DNA of 64,000 nucleotides from Tigriopus japonicus (GCA_010645155.1 JAAGOF010000064.1:1772123-1836122); one strand, 5' to 3'. Shown: positions 35,028 to 47,893, counted from the stretch's first letter. Program-made: numbers and translations. Notes: generated from the sequence alone by a model not told the origin.

Positions 35028-35531
35028 TCATGGAGTGATCTCGGCTCTTTTATGTAGTGGTTCTTTTAAGATCTCAGACAAGTTTCTAGCCAACTTTGAG
35101 CTGAAACTTTCTTGTTGCGATGGTGTTTGACACGACGGCTTGGAGAGAGAGTTGGGATCACTCCGTTTAATAGCGGCCCATTTTCCCATCATAATTACCG
35201 GAATGGCTTCAATTCTCTTGCTGCCGGCTCCACATGGGTCCCAGTTTCCAAGCTCGTCTAAATTCCCATTCTTCCACGTCATTAGCTTGAGTAATGGAAT
35301 TTGATCTGACTTGGTCGAAAGGCCAAGATCAGCATCTGATGATGTGAGCACTTCCACCAGAGGATCAGTTTCAAATGAATATTCAAGCTTCGCTGCCTCC
35401 ATAAGTGCGTTAGTAAAAAGACCTCCTTGTGATCCCTGAAGCTTGGATTGTTTGCACAAGCCAGACAAGCTTGGATTAATTGCCAGCCTGCCTTGGGGAA
35501 TGATTGGATTCGTTCCAGATGGCAGAAGCAA
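35028..35531 (-). CDS. Unidentified minus-strand open frame, probably a terminal exon
   Basis: A frame of 167 codons to TGA at 35028. It has no ATG at its 5' end, so if real it is entered by splicing; possible acceptors are aaggcag and aagcttcag within the first 110 bases. The central part (GGLFTNALMEAAKLEY, then SDADLGLSTKSDQIPLLKL) vaguely recalls the C-terminal half of caspase-fold peptidases. An overlapping frame just upstream reads WQLIQACLACANN, reminiscent of the catalytic QAC segment but displaced by a frameshift. I do not regard this as enough to name it. The C-terminal 60 residues are polar and serine-rich. Either an undetected splice or a frame-breaking mutation could link the two frames. 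Confidence 0.28.
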   Translation of the reverse strand: MLLPSGTNPIIPQGRLAINPSLSGLCKQSKLQGSQGGLFTNALMEAAKLEYSFETDPLVEVLTSSDADLGLSTKSDQIPLLKLMTWKNGNLDELGNWDPCGAGSKRIEAIPVIMMGKWAAIKRSDPNSLSKPSCQTPSQQESFSSKLARNLSEILKEPLHKRAEITP

Positions 35532-38500
35532 TCATTGGTGAGTGCAGAATGGAAGGAACGAACGATCGATCGGCTCATACGTACACTGGATCCATGGCAT
35601 TTGTTAGACCTTCACTTCACTGAGCAGAGCCCAAATGGAACGTACTAGAGTTGTAGAGATTCACATGCCATGCAAGCTCAACCCATTGGAATGTTGGAAG
35701 CCTAACCAATAGATTGTCTTTGGAATGGAATATGCCTCATCTTGGCAAGCCCCACAAACTCAACGTTGGCAAAGCTAATGCTTTAACACCCACCCCGGAA
35801 GTCAAATAAACATTATTGTGTCTACAAGATTTAGTAGTAGCCTTTAATGAGTGATATTAATCAGACTTGCTTTTCTCGTGCACGGGCTAACGATTGCACA
35901 AACCGATTTTGATCTGCTCCAAAATGCAATTCTATTGCCCCGTGAGGCTGAATCTGTTCTCAAGAGGGATTAAGTTTGTACATTGCGACTTCCAAATTTT
36001 GTGATCAAAACTTATCATAGACTTTTTATTGCATTTGAACAATGACAGATCAAATTGAAAATATGATTTGATTACAATATATCCAACCTTCAAGTCTTGA
36101 ACTTTTTTAAATACAAAATGCCCAAGCTATCGAAATTTTTTGATGATGATGATGGTGATTTTCGACATGATGGGAGTCAAAGTGGTCCACACCTTCATGA
36201 TTTGTTTCAAGTTATCAAAGGGAAGAATTCGTAGATCCTTTGCTAGAGGATGGCCTATTTTTAATGAGATTGAGATTGAAGAAAGCGCCTGTTTCTCTGA
36301 TATAGAGCAAAATATAACATGACCCATGACTATCTGCAGGCAAATGAAAAAAAACATACAGCTTGCATCTTTTTCGTATTTGGCTCCAGCCCTTTATTCT
36401 CAATTTGCTATCAGGTGATCTCACGGCAAGAAGGTCTATTGATTACCTTTGACTTTTTTTAAATGAAAATTATCTCAAGAAGATAGTATAGAAATGGGCG
36501 CCAAAGTTAAGGCGTGACAAAACTTTTCGGTCATGCTGTAATGCTGAACAAGATAACCGTCCAAGGGACCAGGCACGCAAGAGACAGAATAGCGTGTTGG
36601 AAGTAATTGAGCTCACATGGGAATCTGTCAATCAACGAATGTGAGCAACCGGTTATTCTGCACCACTTAGATTTGTATGTACGAGTCCTTCAACTAAACG
36701 ACCCAACCAACCCAAAATCTCCCTTGGAGAAAGCTGCCCGTTCAAATTCAAAAGCCGAGGGCCCAAATCTAATTTCCTATCTTCAATGATCACTCTATTC
36801 AAAAATGAGTTTGCAAAAAAGTTGCAAAAAATTCGCCGAGGGGGTGGTAAGGATGCGCCAGACTTGAATCCTGCCATTCCAAGTGTGTGGAACCCACCAC
36901 AAACAGGAATTGGAAACGTCAAAGTTAGCCGGGTTTTGTGGGATGAGCCGATGAACTGAGGGTATTCAAACAAAAGACAAGATACGTCCTTGCAAATTGG
37001 TTGTCATTCGCAGATTGGTTCACAAATTGAATTCTTCACATGTGTCGTCAGATTTCCATCCCAGGCTCTCTTCAGTGTTCCGTTGGGGTGTTTTGTTTGA
37101 TGGTAAAAGGAACATGAAAGAAGAATGCCTTTGTGTGTGATTTACTGATGCGAGGCGAACCTCAGTCAGAAGAATAAGGCGAGCGACAAGGACCGACCCC
37201 AGAGAAAGAGAGAGAGGTTCCAGGAACACGACGCCACAAACAAGAAGTCATTTTCATTAACACCATTCATCCCATGAAAAGAAAAAGCTCCCAATCTCAT
37301 CAAGACGGATATGCGGTTAGTGGCTAAAAGGCCGTTGACAAGGACCCTTTGGCCTCAAGTTCCTTAGGGGCAAACCATCATGGCCAATGACGAGGGTACC
37401 GAGTGAGCTACCATCCAGTATTGCAGAAGAAAGAGAGCCGCCATGTGGCCCTTTGCCCTTTCGTGATTGGAACCTCAACTGGTTGATTGAAACACATCAA
37501 CTCACTGATCCCAGTTGTATGAACTGTGAATCAGAGTTGATTTGGAAATTGGGATGCCGACAAGGAGGCCGTCAGCTGACGACGAATGACGTTTCGGCAT
37601 TGAGCAGATGGATTGACGTTGCCCGGGAAATTAGAAACGGAAAGAAAATTCTATGGTAAAGGACAATAGAGGAACAAAAAGAAAGAAGAAGAAGAAGAAG
37701 AGAAGGAAGACATATCTTAGAAGACCTTTCAGAGTTGGAACGGCGGAACATTCCGTCTTTGTTCTTCAGTACACAGCCCTCTAAATACGAGCATGTACAT
37801 AGAGTATTTATTAATCCTCGTCGCAGGTGCTGAATAGAACCAAGAGCCATTCGGCTTTTCACTCGCCTACCCTTGTTCTATCTCTCTTCAAGAACTTGAG
37901 AGTAAACCTTCAACCTTAATCATCTGTATGAAGAGAGTATGAAGAGAGACATACTGGAGATCATTAAGAGCAAATCTGACAGAGACCATCAGATGTTGAT
38001 AATTCTTGGGCGAGGAACTAATTACACCGTCTTTGGCCCCGGGTTAGAAATAATGCAAACCTGTGGGAGTGAGGAGGCTATTTGAGGCACGGCTGAGGCC
38101 GAACACCACACGAAGACCAGCTGTCAATGGTAGCCTTCCCTCAAGGTCAGAAGACTCATTCTGAAGGAATGATTAGACCCAAGTGCACGACATCCATCAC
38201 CGGTATTGAACAGAAAAAGTCGGCGAGTGACTACGAAAACCAACGAAGAGCGAGAAAGGGTTCAACGGTCTTTGTGTTTTTAGGACAGTAGTGGAAGGAT
38301 TATGGAGTGAAACCATCAGCTGTCAGATGCGAGACAGCCTCCGTCGCCTTTGTCCTTGTCCTTGTCATCGTCGTCTTCATCCTCTTTTTCGTTCCCTTTT
38401 TGTGGGAACAAATTTGTTTCCTCTAGAGGAGCGAATCTTATCATCTGGATCTCTTTTGTGTCGTTGGTGCGAGGAGAACTTCGAATTCATATCATCTGTT

Positions 38501-38789
38501 GTATCTTGGCTCTCACTCAAACTCATGGTTAGTTCAGGACTTCGTAGAACCGTTCCTTCCTTCTCAACCACTCATGAAGAGGAAAAAGAAAAGGCCATCC
38601 AGTCTCACTCCAAGATCGATGGTCTAAATCAGAGGATAGATTGAGATTCCAAAATGTGGTTCCCTCCGTACGCTTTCAGTTTCGTTTTCGACTAACCTTT
38701 CGTAAAACGTACGTCAGGTTTCTTACCCAACGAGTTGCGATTAGACTTCGGGAAACGGTCGTTTCTTTACAACTTCCGAGGATTGAAGA
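35532..38789. other. Upstream region of the receptor gene
   Basis: No supported gene. An ATG frame of 90 codons at 37387-37659, and others, have no recognised content. A GAA-rich microsatellite (about 37681-37708) and an 11-bp tandem duplication (37926-37947) are present. The 5' UTR and promoter of the receptor at 38790 should lie here; no TATA box was identified near the start. Confidence 0.35.
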
Positions 38790-41700
38790 ATGATTCCATT
38801 CTTAGCTGACATGGAATCAGCGTCGACTGGGGAAATGGATGCCAATATCACAGGCTCCTTGGGGAGCTTCATGTTGTCCTTGGCCTTGGAATCCAAACTA
38901 AGGCCGGATCATGACATTTTTCGTCATAATCACCAGTTTTACAACTATCATCATGGACAAGGAGAGCCCTCTGGGCCTCAAAATCCTTTCCGAATGCCAA
39001 GAGATTTGACCGAGACCTCCAGTGATCACATGATAAGGCACGCAGAGAGGTAAGACTCAATAACATTGATTTCCGTTCGAGGAAAAATAATTAAATTAAG
39101 AGTTCGTGATAGGGAGTGCTTTGGAACTAGTTAGATGCTGATCTTTTTCGTGTTTCTAATGCGTAATTAAAGATGGAAAACTCTTGTACTGCTCCATGAC
39201 TTGCATTCTAACGTGAAGAAAGCAAAGGAGACTGAGAAGTGATCTACGCTACTTCTTCGTTTACAGACTGGCCGTTTTAATAATAAATTGCCAATCTTTA
39301 GCCAATGCTAGTTCGTAATACCGGGTACCGAGGCTTTATATGTTTGATGAAACCCTTGAAACCCCTATAAATGATTTTTAAGATTCTTCAATCCTTCAAA
39401 ATGAACTTAGATTCAAATCAAATTATTTGGTGAAATGAAGTACTATCATATATCGCATAATATAATGACGTAGATCTGTGTGATCTAAATGACTTATTTT
39501 TTATACAACCGAATGATTTCTGTAGCATTTGACAAATCTGATAGAATGTTGATATTTCAAGGAGGTTTCAGAAGAATCAAGTAACATATGGGCCTCACAT
39601 TATCCCAGCACGAGAAATAACCAAGCTAGCATTTACAGTCGTACCTACCTACCCTGTGTGTTGACTATCTAGAGATCAAAAATAAATTTCAAGGTGCTTT
39701 GTGATTTCATGCGACGATATACTACCTAAACCTGGTCTAAAGTAATAACATTTCTTGACGGGACGGCACGACGAACTTCGTCCGGCCTTTTCAGATAAGA
39801 ATCATGTTTATTCCCAGCCACAAAGTCCATAATATGCAAAGTACACTAAGGGGTATTCCACTCGATATTCAATGCACATTGCGGTCACAATCGTCAAACA
39901 AATATGTATGTCGAGTTGAAGGAAAATGATTTGGACATTAATGTCCACATAAGGTTTCAAAAGGACCTTTCTTGGCCTTTATAGCAAATCCTGGTCGAAT
40001 TCTGACACCCAGCATTAATGAGCCAAACTGTAGATAGGCACAAAGTCCTCCTTTCTTTTTTAGGCCTGTAGGCTCCTACTTTTTTAGGTTTCTCGTTTGC
40101 GCTGTCAAAATAAGCGACCAGTCGAAGCGATTCCCCTAAGGAGAACGACACAAAACTTGAGCAAACACTCGTGAATTACTAAACCAGTCTGAGTTTTCTC
40201 TTGCTCTTTCTTTGAATTCGTTGCTGAGGGCCCTCTGGATTTAGTAGATTCCCAATAGGGCCAGTCAGGGGGCCAATTGCTAGATTTGGATGAATTTAGG
40301 GGTGTGATAGGAAGGTTCATTCATCAACATTTTCCCCCTTGTTTTATTTCATCTCATAGCACCCTTTAGCACCCAACGAAAACCAACCCAATAATCACTC
40401 TTCCACAAGGAATTGGACCAGGTTTCTTTAACACAAGGAAGCACTAAAGCTGTCAATGAAAAAGGACCCATTTCCTCGCTGAGGTTCTATGTGGTATGTA
40501 CAGTATATTGGACTTTGAAATGTGTGAGTTCTCGCTTAGACGGAAATGTGGCATGGTTCAACGCTCCAGGGTGACATTTCAAGGGCCTATTTCTCTTTGA
40601 CCGAACCCACATCAGTTTCCGGACATTTTTTTGCCAAATGCATTAGCCAAGGGTCATTGGTGATGCATCAGATCTGAGATTCTTTCATCATTTACCACTA
40701 AAAAATGTGTTGCTTTGGGCTTAATTCTGTTCTGAAAAATTCTGTACCTCCCTGAGGTTCTTGAGAAATCCCTGGTGATGCTTGGACTCGCTCCATATTT
40801 GATTGTGGAAGTCTCTGATACATAATATGAGGGTCGTCCCTTTTTGATCATTTTTCCTTCAAGGTTCTCGAGATTGACCAACGGTGGTGTAAATGTTGAT
40901 ATTGGGTTTTATATTCAATTCAATGGACGCCTCTCGAGCGGCTATTTCGGCTATTCATCTTCCACTCGTTGTTAAGACCTTTTTGTGGGTGAACTGTCTA
41001 ATTAATTGCTTCGTGTCAAGTGCACAAAGGCTAAAAGCTGGCCAAGTCTACTGACTAAGTACACCCAACAAACCTGAGGGAACGAAGTAAGAGAAGAAGA
41101 TGAACGAGGGAACTAAGAACCAAGAGGTCCAGGAGAACTTCAAAAAGGTCGCCCTTTGGCTTCTCCGCTTTTTCCCTCCTTTGACTCCTGCCCTCTTGTG
41201 GAGAGCTTCTTTTCGTTACTTTTCTTCTTTGAATGAGGTCTTCGCTGCCAGTTGCAAATTCTTTGTTAAACTCTTGTAGGACTAAGACTCCTGTGCATGT
41301 TAATGACTCTTCAATGTTCCTTAACACTAATACGGACGACAATGATGTTCCCATTTGTAACCCATCATTTTGGGTTGCACCACTGATCATCACTTTTTAA
41401 CAAGTTTTTACCAAGTGAGTCTCTGAATATCAATTCTATGTAAACAGATCTGACAAAATATGTCACAAAATTGAGAAAATACTTGTCCAAAATTGAAATA
41501 TCAATGAAGGTTGGGAACATAGTTTCAATAACAGAAGATTAAAATTCAACCAAGATCACTCTTGACACCAGTTACAATTTTAAAATTGTAAGTGCAATCA
41601 TTTGACCAAAGGAAGCTGAACTGTTTTGACCAAATTGATTAGTTTACCATTCGGTGATTCTAATTATTAGATTCCTGGTTAGTCGTAGGTCCTGCGGATG

Positions 41701-44700
41701 GTTTATGAGTGGGGAGATTGGAAGTTGAATGAGTAGTTGAAGGTTCTTAGCTTAGAAAATCGGTGGGAAGTTTTGATTAGTAACTTTCACTTTAGATTTG
41801 ATTGTTCAGATTGTTCAAGAAGTGCAAGTAGTTTTTTTTAATTCTTACATTCATTGTGTCAGTTAAAGCCCATTTTTTCTGGATTTTTGTTCTTTTTGTA
41901 TCAACACTTTTTTTGAGAGCTCCTATTGAGACACCCTTCATTTGGATCTGACCTAAAAATGGAATTGCTCGCAACCATGGCAATCAAAAGGGCCCCTCTT
42001 TGATGAAGTCTAATGCATACGAATTTACGTTTTCCTAATGATAAACATGTTGACGTTTGTGATGTCGAAGAAGCCACGAATTCTTCGTCACCTTCAATTA
42101 GGGAGCTCAATCGTGACATGGTGGTCCATCCAACATATATCGAATTCTCAAAGGACCACTGCCCGTTTCGTAAATATGTGTTTGTGCCCACCAAAACGTT
42201 GAACTGATGCACCAGCTCAAGATGACCGACGTCATGCCTAACTTCTCCGTGAGAGAAACACACGACCTTTTCCTCAGGGTATTTGTTAGCTTTGATGACG
42301 CACACCAGGTTGAAGCCATCCATCATGGTCATTTCTGAACCCTCTAGACCCATCGGGCTCATATTCATCCGCCCATTTTTGTTTACAGGAAACTGAACAA
42401 ACAACGCGAGCGGCTTTGCAACACCGCCAAAGGCCGGGAATTGCCAGAATGTCTCACCACCTCCACCACGTTCCTCTCTTCCACGCCCACAACCTCGACG
42501 TCTCTAACTTCACCTATGGGTGGAGGGACCTTGGGCCAAAATGGATTCGGTTTGGGGACCCTCTACAATGTGAGCACCACCATGACCATACCATCGCCAT
42601 ACTTTCCCAACTGTTCCGAAGAGTTTCTGAATGCCGCCAATAACGCCACTCTTTCAACTGCTTGTAGTAATATCTTCGCCAATGGAGACTTGGGTGAGTG
42701 ACTTATTCGTAATTTCGTACTAGTGTTTGTAACAAGTTTCAAGTGGCGCTTCAAAGCGTTGTGCCAGCACCCCAAGGGATCTTGTTAGTCAGGTACTGGG
42801 CAAATTTCCGATTCTTCTCATGCCTCAAGGAATGACGAATAAACGACATACAGATTGTCCAGGGACCACGACAGACCCGACAAATACCCGCGGGCCGTCC
42901 TTCACACAATATGGTAGTTGGGAGAAAACAGTACTGACAAGATCACACAAACAGCCTTTTTTCGGTTTGACAGTTTGGTCACAAACCTGAAGTAGCCGGT
43001 ATTGTGGCCTTGTTCGGTCTTGTTTGTTGATTGGACCAATGTTGCTGATTCTGTTCAATGGTGGACTTTGTCCCTTTGAGAATGGGGTTTGAATTTGTTG
43101 CAAATTGAGTAGGGCCCGTCCTTTTTACTGACTCGTCTTCTTTGAGAAACTGTACTTTGTTCCACTTTTCAAAGGAGAGCCTCAAGGTAGTTGAATGTCT
43201 TTTTATGGACTTGAAACTCGCATTCATTCTGAAACAAAAAAGAAAGAGAGCACCAACACCATTCCAAATAAGAGCTGTCATATCGTGTCCCCTTTACAGA
43301 AACTGCCGGTGCATATCCGTGTGGTCCAGAATGCTGGCCAGCTCCATTTGGAACTCTTATGACCATTTTCATAGCCGTCAGCCTTGCCATTTGCATTGTC
43401 ATCACAACATTTGGCAACCTCTTAGTTTTGGTCAGTTTTGTGGTAGACCGGCAAATTCGTCAACCGACAAATTTCTTCATTGGGTCACTGGCACTCACCG
43501 ATGTTTTGATTGGAACAGTTTCAATGCCTTTTTACACAGTGTAAGTAAATCTCATCTACTTCCTTTGCTATGCAATGAATTTGTTTCAATATGAATGGAA
43601 CCGATTTCAGATACGTCTTGGTTGGTTATTGGCCGGCCGAGCTTGGACCCATCTTATGTGATCTCTGGCTTTCCGTGGATTACACAGTTTGCCTCGTGTC
43701 TCAGTTCACTGTGCTTCTCATAACTGTCGACCGATTCTGTTCCGTGAAAATTGCCGCCCGTTATCGTGCATGGAGAACGGGTGGGAAAGTCATGACCATG
43801 ATTGTTGTGACCTGGATCATTCCTGCGGTTCTGTTTTTCGTGAGCATCTTCGGATGGGAACATTTCATTGGATACCGAGACCTTCGAGACGGGGAATGTA
43901 TGGTGCAATTTCTCAAGGACCCCGTGTTTAATACTTCCTTAATCATCGGCTACTATTGGATACCGTTGACAATATTGTGTGTTCTGTACAGTTTTATCTT
44001 TGAAGCAGCCTGGACCTTGAGTAAAAAGTCTCGGGACAAGGAAAAGGAGCGTCAAAAGCTTTTGGCCTTGGCCAAGAAGCCCGCTTCTGGCGCCCACGGA
44101 GCATCTAACACAGCTGTGGGGATTGCAGCTGTGGCCATGACAGCCTCGTTGGCCACGTCTAACCCAGGATCGAAGGCCGATTCTGAATCGAATTCCAAGG
44201 AGAAGGAGCATGACCAGGTGGATTCTTCCCAAGGGTCAGATGGTAGATCCCGCTCGAACGGTAATAAACGTTTGCCCCCACTGTTAGAGGAGGAAACTCC
44301 GCTGTCCGGCCTTGTTGCTTCGTCATCCGCCTCGGTCCAGCGTCCGCCTTCAATATCACCCTTGCCCCCACCCCCATTGCCCTACCAACAGAAAGACCCT
44401 GACCAGGAAGGGATGTCCATGTCGTATTCAAACACTAATACCAATAACTACCATACCCTTCCCCTTCCGTCAGTAGCTTCACGACATAGAGCTCAGAGTT
44501 TGAAAAATAACTGTTTCAACAGCAGGACCTTGGAGGCCAAAAGACGAAAGTATTCTTTCCATTTGCCTTCAGACATTAGTAGTAGTTCAGACGAACCTCA
44601 AATGAACCTGAACCCACTCTTTTTACCCGAACCCTTGCGTCCACGAGCAGCTTACCTGAAGGCATACGATGACAGCTTCCAGAATAGTGATCAAAATTCC

Positions 44701-46359
44701 ACCCTGACACCCACCCCCGCAGCCACACCTTCGCCCAGTGTGTCACCACCCTCGACTGTGACGCCTACCCCGAGTGGACGGAAAGGTATTCGGCCGTGTT
44801 CTCTGAATATATCCGGAAGTCAAACTTCGATGCAAAGAAAGTCTGCTCATTCCGTGGCCTTTGATGATGACTCGGATGTTCGATTCATGGAGGAAAGCTC
44901 AATTGTCCTTCCATCTCCGATCCGTGGTGTCCCCGAGGAGATCTCCAGTAGTGCCAACGAGGATGGGTTTGTTCCCGATCCCATGTCACCCCTGTCACCT
45001 TTTGATCAAAAGACTTACCTTTACGGGCGACCTATTCGAAAGTACCAAAAAATCCCGCAAGACGAAATTAAAACCAATTTGCCTCTCCCCATAATACCTT
45101 CTTCTCCTTCGTCCTCGACTCCTAGTCACACTCATGGCCCTGCATCTCATCACGCTCACTATGCCCATCATCATCACTTCCAACAGGACGTTGGTTTGCC
45201 CAATTTCCGAGATCATTCAAACCATTGCAGCCACGATGGGCCCCAATCCATGACGGGCTCGGGCTCAGATTATCAGTCATCCACGGGGGATGAAACCACC
45301 TCTTCGGAATCGGATTGCGGGGAATGTTGTGCTGGTCATGCGCCCTATCCTTTCCCGCCTCTCAATCAGTCGGGCGCTACTTCAACGGTGTCCAAGAGCA
45401 CTCAAATCTCACCCACATCAGTATTGGAGATGTACGCAGCTGCCAATAGTCAAAGACTGGCTGGGGATACGCTGACGAGTAACACCTCCTCCACCGCCAA
45501 AAAGCTTTCATTTCAACTGACAAACAATAATCACCACCAAAGATGCTACGATGAAACGTCTGAGAGTGGGACCGATAAGGGAGTACAAACCCCTTCTTAT
45601 GAAGGACCTCCTCCACCTTTTATGCTTGAGAGAGCTTGGCATTGCAACGCCCGGCCCATTCATGCCCTTTCTGAAAGTCCAGCCCCTAGAACCAATGGGT
45701 ATTCCTCCAATGCTAATCATCGTCCTTGTGCTGCTCCTACCGCTTTGAATGTTAGCTTTCAGAAACCTGAACGGATCATCCTTCCATCTCCTCCCAAGGC
45801 TGTCCCACCTAAGCCTCCCATTAGAAGTGAGACTACCAACATATCCACCGTTCTTCCCGCAGATTCCCTCCAAGGGTCCTCATCGACCATTCCGATGAAA
45901 TCTTTATCCACCCTGAAGGCGAACGGAGACGCTACCAATGAGATTGAGCGCGCTTCCACGGTCAACGAGGACGATCCCTCTTCGGCCACTTGCCGAGACT
46001 ACAACAATGATGACTCGTCCATAAGTGGTTCCAAGAAGGACATCATGCGGAAGATTGGGAAACGAATCCGGTTCAGGAAACGTAAAAAGGACAAACTCAA
46101 GACAGAAAATCGAGCTAGGAAGGCCTTGAGGACGATCTCCATCATCTTGGGTGCATTTGTGGCTTGCTGGACCCCTTACCATATCTTGGCGATCATTGCT
46201 AGTTTCCGACCTGAGGCCGTTAATGTCCATCTGTATATGTTCTCCTACTTTCTTTGCTACGCCAATAGTCCCATCAATCCGTTCTGCTATGCAGCTTCGA
46301 ATCAACAATTCAAAAATGCTTTCAAAAGAATCATGAGAGGCGATCTCTCCATGAAGTGA
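38790..46359 (+). CDS. mAChR-B: B-type muscarinic acetylcholine receptor-like GPCR (four exons)
   Basis: Exons 38790-39049, 42389-42693, 43300-43540 and 43611-46359 join in consistent phase (2, 1, 2) into 1184 residues. An in-frame TGA precedes the start ATG by one codon. The extracellular N-terminus is about 205 residues with several N-glycosylation sites. TM1 to TM3 carry N228 (1.50), D256 (2.50), C285 (3.25), the amine-binding Asp D292 with Tyr293, and DRF 309-311 in place of DRY. C365 in the second extracellular loop can pair with C285. TM6 has CWTPYH (W1122, Y1125) and TM7 ends NPFCY (1158-1162). The order and wording of TM2-TM7 match insect mAChR-B and nematode GAR-2; family members are Gi/o-coupled plasma-membrane acetylcholine receptors. 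The Asn of TM6 typical of A-type receptors is His1126 here. The third cytoplasmic loop spans about 700 residues and is Ser/Pro/His-rich. Confidence 0.9.
41055..41390 (-). CDS. Antisense candidate ORF in receptor intron 1 (111 residues)
   Basis: A minus-strand frame from ATG 41388-41390 to TAG. The N-terminal half is mixed polar and hydrophobic (MISGATQNDGLQMGTSL). The centre is highly charged (RRKVTKRSSPQEGRSQRREK), and the last 30 residues are leucine-rich (FEVLLDLLVLSSLVHLLLLL) and could be a membrane helix. No family is recognised. It could be a separate nested gene, part of a decayed element, or chance; the leucine run derives from a CT-rich tract. Confidence 0.2.
   Translation of the reverse strand: MISGATQNDGLQMGTSLSSVLVLRNIEESLTCTGVLVLQEFNKEFATGSEDLIQRRKVTKRSSPQEGRSQRREKAEKPKGDLFEVLLDLLVLSSLVHLLLLLRSLRFVGCT
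41901..42368 (-). CDS. Antisense candidate ORF abutting receptor exon 2 (155 residues)
   Basis: A minus-strand frame from ATG 42366-42368, only 21 bp from the receptor exon 2 acceptor, to a stop at 41901. The sequence looks protein-like (for example GFNLVCVIKANKYPEEKVVC, then NTYLRNGQWSFENSIYVGWT). It has no signal peptide and no recognised domain. The last 35 codons after CIRLHQRG look less coding-like, and a gtatgc site near 42019 could end an exon there. The same orientation as the ORF at 41055-41390 allows a multi-exon nested gene, but no phase-consistent join was found. Confidence 0.28.
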   Translation of the reverse strand: MNMSPMGLEGSEMTMMDGFNLVCVIKANKYPEEKVVCFSHGEVRHDVGHLELVHQFNVLVGTNTYLRNGQWSFENSIYVGWTTMSRLSSLIEGDEEFVASSTSQTSTCLSLGKRKFVCIRLHQRGALLIAMVASNSIFRSDPNEGCLNRSSQKKC

Positions 46360-47893
46360 TCGCTCGCTCCTGGAAAAAGTAGTCTCTATCTACGTATACA
46401 TGACTTCGGGAGTTGGCTTTGATCATGACAATGGTCAGTTAGTGCAAGAGCCATCACCTGTAAGCAGCAGGCCTTTCTGCTTTCATTTGTGTCAGAAATT
46501 GAGTGTTTTATTGTCGAGAGTAAATTCAACTGTTGTTGGTTTTTCTTTCGCATGAAACCAGCAACTGAATGCTCGAAATCATTTTGTCATACTATGTGTA
46601 GCGTTTCGTTTGAATCAATCTTCAGACTCCCAAATTTATTGTTTCGTGCCATGTACAGTGTTGTCAAAATTAGTATCCCCTAAATTTAATGATTAAATCA
46701 TTTTCAAGACTTCAACAGACACTATATCCTCGTACATTTTATGTATTTATTGAGATTTCGTTTCAAGATGAAAAAAAAATCAAGATTTGTCACCATAATT
46801 TGATTGTGGTGAAAAATGTTTGCTGGTCTGTTCAGAACATCCAGGCCATTGGCTTGAACACGAGATGGCCATTTTTCACTTGAATTACTTTATTGCATCA
46901 ATTCTCTCCAAATTAATTAATTTTATTTAGTTTACGAAAAGTGTATGAGTCATTCTTTTCATATGATAGGGACATCCTAATTTGTGGCAACGCTGTAAGC
47001 TTAACGTTTCTTCCTTGATATATCTGTACATTGATACCACAAGTTCACACATGAGCGGGTGAAGATGTTCAAGTGAAGATTTAACATTTACAAATGTCAA
47101 AAACACTGATTCTTTCCTTGATCCTTGTACCATTCAAATACATAAACATTCTCTAGCTGATGGAGTTGTTACTTTCGCAAATGAAATGTTTGTGTCTGAA
47201 TCGAACTTTAGGGGCTCTATTCAAGACGGACATTTTCAATTCCAACCAAGTTATTTGGAGTTCAGATTTGGATTCTGTTGTGTATAGGGAACAAAAGAAA
47301 ATTGTTCCTTCAATTCACCAAATTCTATTTTATAATGCATAGTCGAGGAAACATCGCCAAAAAGACCCATTCTACAACTTGATCGACAATTGTACATGGT
47401 ACAAGAAATAGAAACCGCAACTTTTATGGCAGGAGAATGTAAAAACATCTCAGTGAGCACAATCAAAAACAAATAATGGGTCTCGGAATAGCGTTTCAAG
47501 GATAAAATGAGACCCGTCGTTCTGTATGGTCCTTACCATAGCCATCAATTGATCAATATCAATTGCGTTCCAAATGGGCAAAGGTAATGTGTTTTTTTTT
47601 TTCATTTGAATATTATGGGTTTTAGGTTACCGTCCATACTAGAGCTCTCAAGTACAGTACATACATCTAATCGGTCAATACATAAAATAGAACACATTGT
47701 TTTATTAGAAAAATGCCTTGGATTTTTAAAAAATATGGCGTTGGAGTGGCTCTTAGCATTATACAAAGTTTTGGTTGTCTGGAAGTTTTGGCGTTTAATT
47801 GACGGAAAATGTCTGTTTGATGCAGATTGCCGGCACATCAAAACGACAGAAAGAGCAAATACCTTTTTATATTTAAGAGCCAAATATGAATTG
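46360..47893. other. Receptor 3' flank
   Basis: No canonical AATAAA was seen soon after the stop at 46359. The variant ATTAAA at 46692-46697 is a possible poly(A) signal. Short frames here are AT-rich and have no support. Confidence 0.35.

Larger units (their letters stand above)
39050..42388. other. Receptor intron 1
   Basis: A 3.3-kb intron between a gtaaga donor and a tttgtttacag acceptor; the split Arg codon (AG|G) links exons 1 and 2. It contains the two antisense open frames listed separately and is otherwise AT-rich. Confidence 0.75.

Noticed and set aside
36127..36424. Minus-strand frame after a good acceptor, considered as an upstream caspase-like exon
   Set aside because: The His-Gly pair needed for such an assignment is not in a consistent frame, and no phase-matched join to 35.5 kb exists.
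43654..46308. Antisense and shifted ORFs across the receptor last exon
   Set aside because: They are shadows of the long receptor coding frame, which is unambiguous by family similarity.
47538..47605. Minus-strand ATG frame before a gtaagg donor
   Set aside because: A careful recount of bases at the line boundary shows an in-frame stop before the donor.
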